Of a DNA stretch of 64,000 nt, positions 12,036 through 24,911 are shown piece by piece. The DNA lies in NCBI RefSeq assembly GCF_003086295.3, contig NC_092043.1, positions 47,458,598-47,522,597 of the forward strand, read 5' to 3'. How positions within the stretch are numbered: the stretch's first letter is position 1; each line of letters starts with the position of its first letter. Source of the stretch: Arachis hypogaea (lineage: Eukaryota; Streptophyta; Magnoliopsida; Fabales; Fabaceae). Under the pieces are notes generated by a model that had not been told where the DNA came from, searched no databases, and worked only from the letters and a program-made list of their open reading frames with translations. The position numbers and the translations under genes are program-made.

Positions 12036-13217
12036 GGTAGCGTTTGTTTGTAGAGACACGATAGAATAGGACACTAAGACAAAGATAATAGGACAGAGAC
12101 ATTAAAAATTATGTTTGGTGTATTGTGTTTGGATACTAGAACACTAATGCAATGTCCAGTATTATGTTTGGATACACATGAACAAGACTAAAATATTATA
12201 TGAAATGACTAAAATAGCCATGTGATTCCAAATTTTCTAGTATCAACTAATTTAATAAAGAATGAGAATACATAGGAGTACACAATAGGAACTTGAAAAA
12301 AATATTTGAAGCAGTCAAAAATTTTAATAAAAAATTATATAATAGTATTTATATTAAAATAAAATTTATAAATATAATTATTTTCTTTTTAAATTTATTA
12401 TTAATATGTAGGAATACATATGGTTAATATTAACAAAAAAAATAAATCTGAGTTTGATTAATAAAAAATTTCCTTTAGGTTAATAAGCCAAGTTAATTTT
12501 AAATACAAAATCATTTTTACAAAAAAATCCATTTTTACATGGAAAAAAATTAATTTTTGCACATAAAAATCTATTTTTATTTAGAAAATTAATTTTTTTT
12601 ATCTAAAATTTTATTTTTCTTTTCAAAAAATTAATTGTTTTTAAATTATATAAAATCAATTATAATTTATAAATTATTTTTTAGCATTTTAAAATATCAA
12701 TTTTATCTTTATAATATTTATCTTTTAAAAGTCTCAAGACTAATTATTTTTGTTATTATTTTTATTACAAATCAAATAATATAATATAAGGTTAAAATGA
12801 TGTTAAAGTAAGAGTGATAAGAAAAAAGAAATTAGCCAGTCCAATAAAAATTTCTATAAAAAAGAGAAAGTACCTAAAGAAAAAAAGAGAAAGAAGGAAA
12901 ACGTAGAAATAGAAAAAGAGGATGGAGAAAAAAAAGTACTTTCTGAAAACAACGCAAAATAGGAAAAATAAGAAGGGGCAATAGTGGAATAATAAAAAAT
13001 AGCACCATGGACAGAAAAGAAAAAAATTCATAAAAACAGTCTGTGTCCCTCTTCCAAATTTCGTGTCCATCATTGTCCTTCGTAAAAGAGTGGACACAAA
13101 AGTATAAAAAACTGTCCCGGAGACAATATATTCAGTGTCCATATCTTTGCTTCCAAACACTTTTTAAAGATGTACTGTCCATGTCTCTTTGTCCTGTCTC
13201 CAAAAACAAACGCTACC
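12036..13217. mobile_element. PIF/Harbinger-type non-autonomous element
   Basis: 1182-bp element with terminal inverted repeats GGTAGCGTTTGTTT / AAACAAACGCTACC, extended by a further related stretch (GTAGAGACA at the left, TGTCTC near the right). It is flanked by the trinucleotide TTA at 12033-12035 and 13218-13220. A TTA/TWA duplication with TIRs of the form GG...GTTTG is diagnostic of PIF/Harbinger. The interior is A-rich and T-rich and codes for nothing recognisable. Confidence 0.85.
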
Positions 13218-13220
13218 TTA

Positions 13221-13941
13221 TAGTCTTTATCATCACCGTCAATTATTTATAATAACTCTCTTAATAAATAATAACCAAATTAAAAAAGAAACACTCAAGA
13301 AAAATTATATCACTTACATAAGAAATGTGCATCATATATCATCTAGAAGGCTATGTTCCAAAATTAAAAGATAAATTTCACAAATTAAAGTACTAATTGG
13401 CTGTGTATAAAAAAATTCACTATACCCTTAGAAGTTCATAGGAGGTTTTAGCCTTTTAGGTTTTGTAACCTTTTTTTTCCCAATATTTAAACCCAAAATA
13501 CTTAGTTTAGCTAATAAACAAAAATATACATACATAACTTGGTGTCTAGATCATAATTCATAAGGTATTACTACACCCACTTGCTGGCAATGAATTGTCC
13601 CCTTCTTTTCTATAAAACATTTTCGAGAATTTATCAAGGATGAACAAGTGGACGGTGGCATTATCATTATTTATCTATCTATTTATTTATTTTATAGTTA
13701 TTACCACAATAGAACCTGTGTTTGTGACAGGTGAGGAAGAAAAAATTAAAATCCACACTATATTTCACTATCCCAATTGCATATATATAAATATGTAGTA
13801 CTAAAATTAACAGAAAGAAACAAACCAACCAACCAATCTCTTCCTTCTTCTTTCAATTTTCCTTTGCAATAAGAAAAATCCACCCTCCCTCCACCGTGCA
13901 ACCCTCGCAAGATTTGTCATTTTAATTTTTTTTCCCTTGCG
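13221..13941. other. Upstream region of the EamA transporter gene
   Basis: AT-rich region with no gene. 13800-13940 is C/T-rich and probably contains the 5' leader of the transporter gene that starts at 13942. Confidence 0.5.
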
Positions 13942-16900
13942 ATGGTGATGGTGACGGGTTGGAGATACAGGGCTGGGTTGTTCCTCATTGGCACTGTTGT
14001 TATTATATGGGTTACCTCCGCAGAAGTTACCCAGGTAACATGCATCTTCCTCTTGTTGCTTCTCTTTCACGCAATCAATGTGTTTGTTAAATCTCAATGC
14101 CTTTTTTCTTTCAAGTGTTGTATGAGCCTTCCTTGTGTTTGTTAATTTGCCTAGTACTTGTTGCATGGGGTTAAATTTTTTTTGTTTTTACCATAGGAAC
14201 TCATGTTATTAATCATGTGTAATCCAAAATAGGATGCTGTTAATGACAGAGGAAGCTAATAAAGCTATTATTTTTAATTTAAAAAAAAAATCTGAGTTGA
14301 TTGATGCCAAAGCTTCCTATATCCCAGGAAGTAGGAAGTAACATTTTTTTTTTTTTTTTACTTTTCTGTTTACAAATGAAGTTGAGTGAAGGAGAACCTT
14401 GGAGCAATGGTTGAGTTGTCTTTGTGTGATTTTAAGGTTATGGTTCAAGCAGATGCATCATTCACTGATGCAATTATCATGTTAGGCGGCTTACATTACA
14501 ATTTTGCATCCTTTTGTTCATAATCTATTAGGTTCCCTTGAAATATGGCATTTCATTTTGATTTTGTAGTAATAAAACTACTGAATCCTTATCTGCATAC
14601 TGGGAGCCAATATTTTCTTAAAAACCCTGATTAATGTTTTTTAAATCTTGATTAAGGGAGAATTTTTTTAATGTTATCGTCAGCATATTAGTCTCCATGC
14701 ATTACACCTGGAGCTTTTCTGATTAAATTTTTTTAAACAGGATATTTTTGAAGATTATAAGCAACCGTTTGCAGTGACATATCTTGGAGCTTCTCTTATG
14801 GTAGTTTACCTCCCAGTATCATACTTTAAGGACTGGTTTTGTGAATATCTTAAACGACGGTCTTCTAAAAGTGGTAAAAACGCAGAAAGTGTAGATAAAT
14901 TTTTTATCAGGATTGGCCCTCCAGTCAAAGGCAGTGGAATAGAGAAAAACTTTGAACTGGAATTCGGGAGTGTGATTCGGAAAGATAGCAAATTAGGCGT
15001 TTCGACTCTTGCCGAAGTCAAGCCGTTGATGGCCAGGTATAATGATAATACTCATGTGATAAAATCAGAGAAGCAACTTACCGGCAAGCAAATTGCTACT
15101 TATGGATTTTACATTGCACCTATCTGGTTTCTGACTGAGGTAAGCAACTACAGAATGATCATCATTTGATTTTTATAGTTAAGGACAAAAGCATGCCTTA
15201 CAAGAGATATATGTTGTTAAATCCATTTTACAAAATATGATATTTGTGTTCTAAAGTTTTACAAATATGTCCCTTAAATTTCAGATCAATTTGTTTATAT
15301 TCTTGTGAAGAATATACATCAGTTAAAATTGTTATTGATAATTGCCATGAGAACTAGTTTCTTATTGAATGTTCTTAGCTGTAATGATTAATTGTGTTTC
15401 GTTAAGTGGTTAAACACTTAAACATCCCATTCATTGTGGCTGTAGTTTCATTTTATAAACATGGCATACTCATACACTAAGTTATGTTTCCATGCTTCTC
15501 ATACTTGAACTTGTGATTGATACTATAAGACCATTTCTGCATCCTTATATTCTCTGTCTCTTGAATCTTGGCGCTTAACGTTGACGCTTAGCGTGGTTCT
15601 TATGTAATTCTCTTGTGTTGGTTTCAGTACTTCTCAAATGCTGCTCTTGCACGAACAAGTGTCGCAAGTTCGACAGTATTATCATCCACATCCGGGCTTT
15701 TCACTCTTTTTATTGGTGCAATTTTGGGTCAAGACTCTCTAAATGTACCAAAAGTGGTTGCTGTTTTTGTCAGCATGGCTGGGGTTCTTATGACAACTCT
15801 GGGGAAAACTTGGGCTGCAGATGATGATTTAATATCAATGTAAGCCTTTTATCTTTTTCAGTCGAATCCGTGTATTCTGGTTTTGACTAACCAACACCGC
15901 CATGCCAGATAGAATTATAGAATTTGTGCTAAAATGTAGTAGGAGGTATGTCTGATTTGAAGGTGAAAATGTGATGGAAATTTTCATGGATGAACTGCAT
16001 GTGTAATTTTACACAACAAACTTGTCCATGAAAATTTTCACGCGACTTTTTCCCCATCCAAACATGCCATAGGTGGAGTTTGTTGGTTACATCATGCCAT
16101 TATTATATTGTAGACTATATCCATATATATGCCATTTAAATTCAAGTCAATGTTGATGGATATTGACAATTGATGTCTGTGTCCAGCAATGAAGAGCGCT
16201 CTTTCGTTGGAGATCTTTTCAGCATTCTCTCGGCAGTATCGTATGGCCTATTTACAGGTTAAGCAACACCTTAGCCGTTTGTTCTACTTTTAATCAGATA
16301 AAAATATGAATCTTAACCACAACTGTTGCTACTGCTGCAGTTCTTCTTAAAAAGTTTTGTGGCGAAGAGGGAGAAAGAGTTGATGTGCAGAAGCTGTTTG
16401 GGTATATCGGACTCTTTACATTAGTCGCGCTTTGGTGGCTTAGTAAGTTTTTACTCGCATCAAGCTTCTTATCTTTTTCTGTTACATTTGAGAATATGTT
16501 CTTTTTGGGATATATTTCTAGAATGATAGTAAGTCAAGGATGAAAAATTTAAACATTTATATAATAAAATCATTGCTAATTATGATTTATATTGGTCTCA
16601 GTCTGGCCATTGATGGCCATGGGACTTGAGCCCAAGTTTGCTGTTCCTCAATCTGCTAAAATGGATGAAATGGTTCTTGCCAATGGATTCATTGGAAGTG
16701 TGGTTTCAGATTACTTCTGGTATGTGACAGTAACCTTATTAGTATCATATACTATTAGTGCATTGGTAAAGGAATTAGAAACAGGAAATTTGTATTAAAT
16801 GGAGTGAAAATTTAAGAACTTCCCTAATCCTGATTCCTTACCAGGGTACCAAATAGCTAAACTCTTAAGTCTATTCACACTTGCACAATCACTCAATATC

Positions 16901-17907
16901 TTATGGTGTGAGTTGTTTTTGTTTCATGTATCCAGGGCACTTTGTGTTGTATGGACAACTCCCCTTGTGGCCACTTTAGGCATGTCGCTCACCATTCCGC
17001 TTGCTATGGTGGCTGACATGGTGATCCATGGTCGGCAATATTCTGTAGTGTATATTCTTGGCTCAGTTCAGGTATTGTTTCATTGTTACCTCTGGTAACT
17101 GCTTCAGTTTAATTCTTGCTCAAATCTGGCTAAGCAGAAATTTTAAATAAAAACTCCTTTTTGCAACTTGGTCTTAGGAAGTTCATAAATCTAGAGTGTA
17201 TGGTTCTTGCTTTTGTAGAATAAATTCTAGATAAAATGAATTTTATCAGAGTTTGTAAAAATTGATTTTAAATTATAGTCTAGTAGTTCTTAAGAGTGAT
17301 TTTGATGGTGTGTTTCACTTCCCCTTGTTGAGTTACTGGAATTGATGGGACAAAATATCACAATTTGTTTACATCATGTGATTTGTTGCAATTTCTTCTT
17401 TGACTAACTCATAGATTGCAACTAGATAACTTATCTAATTTTGACCAAGTCAAAAACTACAACCAGCTAGCTTATCCAAATCACCTCTACAACGCTTAAA
17501 TTTTTTTATTAGAAAATCTTCTTTGTGCTTATCAAATTGTGTGTTTGGCAATCTTATTTCTTGCACTTGTTACTACCTATAGCCACAATTTTTTAATTCA
17601 AAAACCAAAAGAAGAATTTTACTTCTTCTCTTCACACTCCTTTTAATAGAATGGAAACTAAAGTACTAAACTACATAAAAAAAATAGGCACAATAAATTA
17701 TGATCCAACTAACTAAAATCCAAACACACACCATGGATACCACAAATCACAATTGCCAAATCATTTTTAAATTTTGTTGACATATACTAATTGTTGGAAT
17801 TGGTGTTTGGTATTGGTATTGTTTTTGTGTTGCAGGTATTTGCTGGCTTTGTATTAGCTAACCTTTCAGATTGGTTGTCAAAGAAGTGGAAATCATTCAA
17901 ATTTTAG
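13942..17907 (+). CDS. EamA/SLC35F-type membrane transporter
   Basis: Eight-exon gene: 13942-14034, 14741-15139, 15628-15839, 16187-16257, 16341-16442, 16602-16719, 16936-17071, 17836-17907. All introns are GT-AG, the phases join cleanly, and the product is 400 residues. It is a multi-pass protein of the drug/metabolite transporter superfamily. The first helix is [14 protein letters not shown]; a long hydrophilic loop encoded by exon 2 follows; then helix-rich EamA repeats occur, including [31 protein letters not shown] and SYGLFT. The C-terminus ([11 protein letters not shown]) is basic. The closest relatives recalled are SLC35F5-like plant proteins such as At4g32140, whose substrate is unknown. 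Intron 1 holds a degenerate SINE and intron 3 a MITE-like hairpin. Confidence 0.88.
14400..14500 (+). mobile_element. Degenerate tRNA-derived SINE (Au-like) in intron 1
   Basis: The segment starting GGAGCAATGGTTGAGTTGTC, followed by GGTTCAAGC and ATCATGTTAGGCGGCTTACA, follows the order of parts in the Au-type SINE (tRNA-like head, B-box-like GGTTCAAG, conserved body). It is diverged and has no clear tail. Intronic location in the EamA gene. Confidence 0.5.
15945..16068. mobile_element. MITE-like inverted repeat in intron 3
   Basis: About 124 bp folding into a hairpin. The outer ends GGTATGTCTG / AACATGCC and an inner perfect stem, GAAATTTTCATGGA against TCCATGAAAATTTTC, surround a short loop that includes GTGTAATTTTACAC. 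No clear target duplication was identified. Confidence 0.5.
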
Positions 17908-19013
17908 GATATAGTTTTCTAGATTAATTTTTTTGGCAAAGTATTCTTTTCATGTTAGCCATTTTCTTGTGTATACCATATGGCACAATAAAAAGTTCTA
18001 TTTAGCCAAGGCAAGTATCCAAGTTTTGGGTGTTTTGTTAATGAAGGCACAAAGAGCATAAAAATGTATTCTTTTGTATATAGGTTTTGTAATCTTTATA
18101 TATATATCAGGTTGAGCAATTAGCTAGCCATATTGCACCATGAGAATAATAAAGCCTCTTTACACATTCTTCGATTTGTTTTAATTTTCTTTCAATTGTA
18201 ATTCTAGTTATTTTTTCCCAGTAAATTCGTTTTTGTAATGATTAGGTTCTCACTCCACTACTAACTATTATTTTTCTCCTCCTCCCTTTAAATAACTATA
18301 TGTATGTTTGATTATTTTTTTTCCCCTTTATTTTCTTACTAAATATTTTTTGTGTTCTTTCATTTAAACATCTAATTTTTTTCTTGTATTGGACCATTAA
18401 TTTTTACTTCACCTAATACTATTTATCATTTATACCAACATTTGTTTATATAAAGGATATCGCATGTTAAAGGTACATTTTAAAAATATAATAAAAAATA
18501 TTTTATTAAAAATTAATAACACATAAAAATATTCAAAATTTAAAAAAATAAAAATATTTAAAATTCAATTAAATAAAATATTTAAAATTTAAACTCAATA
18601 AAAATATTTTTTAATGAATTTTATGCTTATTTAATTTAATAATTTATTATAATATTGATTGAAATTAACGGTCATAATATTACTGTTTTAGTATTAGTGT
18701 TATTTATTACTTCACTTATATTTAAGATTTTTTTAAAATAAAATTAAAAAATTATTACTTTTTAAAACCCCATTTTCTAATTTTAATTTTTTAAATACGA
18801 TTTCTTTTTTATTCAAAGTAAGTTTGCCGTATTTTTGACGAATTCTATAAAAACTATAGAGTTCGCCAAAAAGTGGGATGAACTCGCACTAAATAAAAAA
18901 AATTATATTTAAAAAATCAGGTATAAAAAAATAATTATTTTTTATTTTATTTCTGAAAAAATCCCCTTATATTTATCTTAAATTTTGTTTTCATTTTCTC
19001 CATCAAAACGGGG
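17908..19013. other. Intergenic region between EamA and PPR genes
   Basis: 17908-18180 is likely the 3' UTR of the transporter gene (AATAAA-like signals near 17985 and 18150). The rest is AT-rich. A short imperfect inverted repeat GAATTCTATA / TATAGAGTTC lies near 18838-18866. No gene seen. Confidence 0.5.
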
Positions 19014-20864
19014 ATGATTAGTTGCTGTGTCCTTCACCCGAAGATCAATACACCATCACCATCATCATCATCATGTTCATCCATGGCGGAACTCAAGCAG
19101 CACCACTCCCTTCTCATCCGCCTCGGCCTCTCCTCCGACAACCACGCCATCTCCCCACTTATCACCTTCTCCTCCCTCTCTCCATACGGCAATCTCCGCT
19201 ACGCTGTCACCCTCTTTTCCACCCTCCCAAACCCTGACACCTTTCTCTTCAACACTCTTATCAGAGCCTTCTCCCTCTCCCAAACCCCCTCCACTTCCCT
19301 CCTCTTCTACTCTGACATGCTCCATCGCTCTCTCTCACCCAACAACTTCACCTTCCCCTCTCTCATCAAATCCTCATCACTCTCCGCTACAATTCACCAT
19401 GGCAGACAGGTCCATGCCCATGTTCTCAAGTTTGGGTTTGGATCGGATGTTTATGCTCTCAATGCCTTAGCTCACATGTATGTTAGTTTTGGTTTGTTGG
19501 GTGATGCAAGGAAGGTGTTTGATAGAATGCCTGTGAGGAGTGTTGTGTCTTGGACTATTATGATTTCTGGGTATGCTCAATGGGGGCTTGTGGACGAGGC
19601 TCTCGCTGTATTCGAGCTCTTGCCACAGAAGAATTCTGTTGCTTGGAATGCTGTCATTGCGGCTTTCGTTGGCAGCAATCGGTTTCGAGAGGCTTTTGGT
19701 TTGTTTCATAGGATGAGGAAGGAGGAGGAGGTGGAGCTGGATATGTATGTAGCTGCTACCATGCTTTCTGCTTGTACTGGAGTTGGTGCTTTGGAGATGG
19801 GAGAGTGGATACATCGGTATGTTGTGAGGAGTGGGATTGATTTGGACTCGAAGCTCGCTACGACCATTATTGACATGTATTGCAAGTGTGGCTGTTTGGA
19901 CAAGGCTTTCAAGGTGTTCGGTGGGTTGCAGGTGAAAGGCCTTTCTTCATGGAACTGCATGATTGGAGGGTTTGCAATGCATGGAAAAGGAAAAGATGCT
20001 ATTAGGCTTTTTAGGGAGATGGAGAAAGAGATGGTTTCCCCTGACAGTGTTACCTTTGTCAATGTCCTGAGTGCTTGTGCTCATTCAGGGTTAGTTGAGG
20101 AAGGCCGCTATTACTTTCGTTACATGACAGAAGTTCATGGCATTGAGCCTGCAAAGGAGCATTATGGCTGCATGGTTGATTTGCTTGCCAGGGCTGGAAG
20201 GCTGGAGGAAGCAAGAAAGGTCATAGATGAGATGCCAATGAACCCTGATGCCGGTGCGTTAGGTGCACTTCTCGGAGCTTGTAAAATCCATGGAAACCTC
20301 GAGTTAGGAGAGGAAATAGGCAAGAGGGTGATTGAGCTAGAGCCTGGAAATAGTGGCCGTTATGTACTACTAGCTAACATATATGCTGATTGTGGTAAAT
20401 GGCAAGAAGTTGCTAATGTGAGGAAAGTGATGAATGATAGAGGAGTGAAGAAGGTGCCCGGCTTTTCGATGATCGAAATGGAGGGTACTGTTAACGAATT
20501 TGTTGCAGGAGAAAGGACTCATCCTCTGGCTCAAGAAGTGTATGCCAAAGTTGGTGAGATATTGGAATCAATCAAGATGGTTGGTTATGTTCCGGAAAAT
20601 GAAGGTGTGTTGCATGATCTTGCTGAGGAAGAAGGGGAGAGTCCCCTGTTCTATCATAGCGAAAAGCTTGCAATTGCTTATGGGTTGTTAAAAAATAAAC
20701 CAGGAGAAACCTTGAGAATCACAAAGAATCTGAGGGTTTGTAAAGACTGCCACCAAGCATGTAAATTGATCTCAAAAGTTTATGAGTGTGATATAATTCT
20801 AAGGGACAGGAATCGTTTCCACCATTTTAGCAATGGGAGTTGTTCTTGTAATGACTACTGGTGA
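19014..20864 (+). CDS. DYW-class pentatricopeptide repeat protein
   Basis: Intronless gene for a 616-residue PLS-type PPR protein. PPR motifs run from about residue 45 to 420 (for example NTLIRAF, NALAHMYV, WTIMISGYAQWG, TIIDMYCKCG, NCMIGGFAMHGKG, NVLSACAHSG). They are followed by E/E+ domains (GALLGACKIHGNLELGEEIG) and a complete C-terminal DYW domain. The DYW cytidine-deaminase-like zinc site is intact: HSE at 548-550, CKDC at 576-579, CSC at 610-612, and the final triplet DYW. Such proteins act in plastids or mitochondria in C-to-U RNA editing. The family resemblance is to At5g66520-type proteins; the editing site cannot be inferred. A second in-frame ATG at 19083 (CATCCATGG) is a possible alternative start, but the first 23 residues could contribute to organelle targeting. 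Confidence 0.92.
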   Translation: MISCCVLHPKINTPSPSSSSCSSMAELKQHHSLLIRLGLSSDNHAISPLITFSSLSPYGNLRYAVTLFSTLPNPDTFLFNTLIRAFSLSQTPSTSLLFYSDMLHRSLSPNNFTFPSLIKSSSLSATIHHGRQVHAHVLKFGFGSDVYALNALAHMYVSFGLLGDARKVFDRMPVRSVVSWTIMISGYAQWGLVDEALAVFELLPQKNSVAWNAVIAAFVGSNRFREAFGLFHRMRKEEEVELDMYVAATMLSACTGVGALEMGEWIHRYVVRSGIDLDSKLATTIIDMYCKCGCLDKAFKVFGGLQVKGLSSWNCMIGGFAMHGKGKDAIRLFREMEKEMVSPDSVTFVNVLSACAHSGLVEEGRYYFRYMTEVHGIEPAKEHYGCMVDLLARAGRLEEARKVIDEMPMNPDAGALGALLGACKIHGNLELGEEIGKRVIELEPGNSGRYVLLANIYADCGKWQEVANVRKVMNDRGVKKVPGFSMIEMEGTVNEFVAGERTHPLAQEVYAKVGEILESIKMVGYVPENEGVLHDLAEEEGESPLFYHSEKLAIAYGLLKNKPGETLRITKNLRVCKDCHQACKLISKVYECDIILRDRNRFHHFSNGSCSCNDYW

Positions 20865-23424
20865 AAATCAATTACCAGTATTTTGTAATTACAAATGTTA
20901 GATGACCAATATTTTTTTTATTTATTATATTTGAGCTAATAGTAACCAACCGTCCCTTTTTTTCACCAAAAATAATTACTCCTAGCATTTTCTATTTGTA
21001 ATATACTAATATGTCAAGATCCTTTTTCACATCACCTGTAACCAAAAACAGTATTCTTGTAATTATCTGATTATTATGTCCATATATATTTACCTCCTTT
21101 AGGAGGTAAAATAGGTATAGTTAGTGTACAGGCTAGTTAGTGCACTGGCTCCTTGCCTAATTAGTGATGTAGCCATCTATTTAATTATGATTTTGTAAAT
21201 TAATTAAATAATATTTATATTGGTCAAACAACTTGCATTTGTTTTTTATTTAAATATGAAAAAGAAAAAAAAATAAAGGAGAAGCACTTAGAAGGGCAAG
21301 AATATGAGATTTATTCACTTATTCAACATTAAAGGTTTGGAACATCACTCTTTAGATATCAATGAGTAAAAGATGAGTTTTAATCGTTTTTAAAAAATTG
21401 TTAATCGTTCTATTTTAAATTTATGAATTTGTAAAAATATCTGAATTTTTATTTATTCATTTTTATTTTTTTAATATTTCATTTAAATTCAAATAGAGTT
21501 TTATTAACTGACATATTTGTTTTAAAATTGAAAATAAAAAATTTAAATGACCTGTTGAAAGATGTAAGTTAATTTGTTCATATGAGAGTTAATTTTTTCA
21601 ATTTCGGATGCTTCGAGTGCGGAATTATATTTGAGTAATTGACGACGAAATTATATTTTACCTTAATTTCGCATATATATGACAATATGCTACTTGTGAA
21701 ACTAAAATATAATACACAAAAATATAATTTTTTCTATTATTATCGGTAAATAAGAATTTATTTTATTTAAATAAAAAAATCCACAACATTGCTCGTTAAG
21801 GAAATACTAGTGAAATAATTTAACTTTTAAGTTATATAATGTGTGTAATATTGAATTTAGAGTAATTTACATGAATAAATAATTTAGGATTAAAAATTAT
21901 ACAGATATTCTAAACCAATTTTAGTTACACGTCTATTTTAAATACTTTTGTATAAATTGAATCAATTTAAATTTGATTTAGCATGTTGAGTATTAAATCA
22001 ATTTTAGTAATACATATTACTGTACATCGTATACATAAAATAGTAAATCGTTGGGAGCACGGACAATAATAATCTAAGTGTTTGTTGGGCGCCATTATTT
22101 TGATAAAAAAAATATTTTTTAATGAACTTTTTTATTTTTTAGCCTATTTGACAAATTTTTAGTAGTAAAAATAAAAGTACTATAAAAATAAAAAATATTT
22201 TTTTTAGAAGATATAATTTATATTTTTTTAAAAGATTTTTTTTTTGAAAAAAGATTTTTTTTATGTAATAAATAAAAAAATATTTTTATATTATTATATC
22301 TAAATATAATTGATAAATAAAAAAATCATTTTGCATGAGATATTCAAACATAAAATTACTTTTACTTTTTCATATAAGATCTTTAAAATAAAAAACTCAA
22401 AAAAAGATCTTTTCTTAAAAATTCATCCAAATAAACCCAAAGTACACAGTGATAAAAATAGTTGAACAATGTGATAAAAACTACAATGATAAAAATCGTA
22501 GCATGCTGCATGATTTAGTAGGACATATAAATAATAAATTGCTATATTTTGCAATGGACGCAACTGAAATATCGAGTCAAATAAAGATAAAGAGTCCAAC
22601 TAAAACAAAGAATAAAGCTAAAATAACGAGTGCAATTAAAAAAACAAGTTCAACTAAAATGAGTACAAAACTTGCATGACCAAGGCATTTGCATGAAGTT
22701 GAGGAGAGAATAGGTATCTACATCTTATTTTACTCGCGCGTTTAGGATTTAGGCTATTGCGCAGCCCGTGTCAAAATTTTACCGTGTATTATCCCGTGGT
22801 AGTTGTCTTTATTTTTTAAAAATATATTAATTTATTGTTAGATTTAAACTGGAATAATGTGATGTTAAATTTAGGGTGATTTTGGCCAATTGATTTACAT
22901 TTATAGCAAAGATACGAATAAAATACAAAATTTATTGGTGAATCATTTTATATTCATAAAAAATTGATTATTTTATTATAGAAAAGTTTGATTACTCAAT
23001 TAAAAAAAATTAATTATTATGTTGTGAGAATTATTATTTTTGAGGTTAGATTACATGTGTAATGCATACGAGTATTTATAAATATATGATGATTAACTCT
23101 TAATATTTATAAAAATATTATATGTATAATAAAAAACAAATCACTAAATTAGTAATAATATATTTATGTATACTTATACATATAAAATTAAATATTTTTT
23201 CAGTTAAATAATAAACATCATCAATCTGAATAATTAAATTTGTCTATATTATTATAATAAAAAAATTCCATAACGCAATAAATATAAGTGAAGGATAAAC
23301 TTTTAGGTTGAATATGCAAAAAAGAAATATATAAGTTGGCCATGGATATATGTATAATTATCTAGAGATGGATTACATAAGATGAAAGTAATGAAGAGAT
23401 TGAAAAACTTATTTCTAAAGTTGT
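20865..23424. other. AT-rich intergenic region
   Basis: No supportable gene. A perfect 10-bp stem with a 2-nt loop (TTTACCTCCT / AGGAGGTAAA, 21089-21110) lies about 225 bp after the PPR stop. 21858-21980 is a partial copy of the MITE family at 24476-24638. A lysine-rich frame at 22449-22679 has coding-like length but low complexity and no domain. Confidence 0.5.
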
Positions 23425-23934
23425 TTATGTTGCTGCTAAGTAACAGAAAAATACTTTTAAAGAACTAGTAGTATCCATAGATGTAAAAGGAGATAATTTA
23501 TCATTGTTGTTAAGCTTAGCTGTAGTATTTTCAAACTTACTTCTATATTGTTTCTTTGAATTCTTTATCCGAAACCAGTTGTGTATTTTATTTTTGATAG
23601 ATTTGTCTTGATCACGGTTGAAATTTTTTATAGGATTGTACACTGCAAGATACTTTTGCTTGTAGAAGTGATAACCGCCGTTCCCATAAGTAATCTTTGA
23701 TATGGTCAGAGCCTCGAGTTCGCTCGGAGGAGGAGAGAAGGGATCAACCCATCTTTTGTCCCAACCACCGTTTTCTTTCTTTGAATCTACGCTGATTAGG
23801 TTCTTTAAGAATGCTGCCATTAACTTCGCCTCTCTATAAGATTTCTTGTAATCATCTTCTCTCTGCATGGCTTTTTTGTCTTTCTCTAAGTTCTTCTTGC
23901 AAATTTCGTTCATGGATGGTGGATCACACTGCAT
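23425..23934 (-). CDS. Hypothetical protein, 169 residues, orphan frame
   Basis: An uninterrupted 169-codon frame in DNA where most frames are closed within 60 codons. The ATG context on the minus strand is GAAAGATGCAG. The protein is basic and hydrophilic; its N-terminal third (residues 8-60) is predicted helical with many K/E residues. A central segment has aromatic and proline residues (WDKRWVDPFSPPPSELEAL, ITYGNGGYHFYKQKYLAVYN). There is no signal peptide or transmembrane span. I recognise no family. It could be a lineage-specific gene or a fragment of a transposon-captured exon. Two copies of a T-tract plus CACTGCTARTCAATTC motif lie just upstream (23968-24022). Confidence 0.4.
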   Translation of the reverse strand: MQCDPPSMNEICKKNLEKDKKAMQREDDYKKSYREAKLMAAFLKNLISVDSKKENGGWDKRWVDPFSPPPSELEALTISKITYGNGGYHFYKQKYLAVYNPIKNFNRDQDKSIKNKIHNWFRIKNSKKQYRSKFENTTAKLNNNDKLSPFTSMDTTSSLKVFFCYLAAT

Positions 23935-24475
23935 CTTTCTTCTTTCTAGTCGATTCAGAGTTTTACTTTTTTTTTTTCACTGCTAGTCAATTCTTTTTTT
24001 TTTTCACTGCTAATCAATTCAGTCGTGGATTCTTTTAATTTTCACTACTATATATATAATAGTGTCTCAGAATTTTTAATTAAAAAAGTATATTTAATAA
24101 TCTTTTATCTTATTTTAAAATCAAATTTTAATTTATTAGATAGCACGATTTATATTTTTTTTATTTTATTTAAATCTAATTTAATATTATCTATCTATAT
24201 ATATAGATAAATCTCATTCAAATTTTATTTTAAAATACTTAAAAGATAGATTTGTATTATAGAACAATAAAAATACTTATTGAATTAAGATTTAAAACAG
24301 TTTTGAATATGGATAGATTTTGGAAGGTACAAATTTTACTTGATTTGAGATATTAATGATATATATCTATCGTTTATTTATTAATAATATATCTTAAAAA
24401 TTTGAACATTATAATATTTTCTACTTTTCTTCTTCTTAGATAAATAACTGTGTCAAAAAACAATATAAAATAAGA

Positions 24476-24638
24476 GATAATTTACCCGAATAAATAATTT
24501 AGAATTAAAAATTATATAAATATCTTAAATGAATTCTTATTATACCTCTATCTTAAATGTTTTTATGTAAATTAAATAAAATTAATTTAGGATATCTGTA
24601 TAATTTTTAATCCTAAACTATTTATTCATATAAATGAT
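24476..24638. mobile_element. MITE with ~55-bp terminal inverted repeats
   Basis: Left end ATAATTTACCCGAATAAATA and right end (complement) ATCATTTATATGAATAAATA continue as an inverted repeat for about 55 bp, including ATTAAAAATTATA in both arms. Total length is about 163 bp, with no coding capacity. A single-arm relative lies at 21858-21905. Confidence 0.65.
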
Positions 24639-24911
24639 CCAAATTTTAATTGCAAAACTAATATCAATTAATTTTTTAAATTATAAATCACAAATTTTAA
24701 CTATAAATGCTATATCTTAACTATAAAAAATTAACTAATAATTTTTTAATAAAAAATTAACTAACATTAAAACTAATTAAAAATTAATAAGTTTCTATAC
24801 TTATTCTGCACCACCAGATCCCCCACACCCCAGTAGAGTGGCATCTTCTCCCTGAAATCAAAACCCTGTTTTTGGTTTCAGCTGACAAAAACAAAGCTTT
24901 CTAGATTCACG

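Noticed and set aside
12792..13160. 122-codon minus-strand frame inside the Harbinger element
   Set aside because: Phe/Leu/Tyr-rich translation of A-rich DNA, with no transposase motif.
17303..17735. MITE in EamA intron 7 with GGTGTGTTT / AAACACACC ends
   Set aside because: The TIR match is only about 9-12 bp and no target duplication was found, so chance cannot be excluded.
22449..22679. 76-codon lysine/threonine-rich frame
   Set aside because: Low-complexity repeats of AAARCAAG-type sequence, no domain, in a gene-free AT-rich region.
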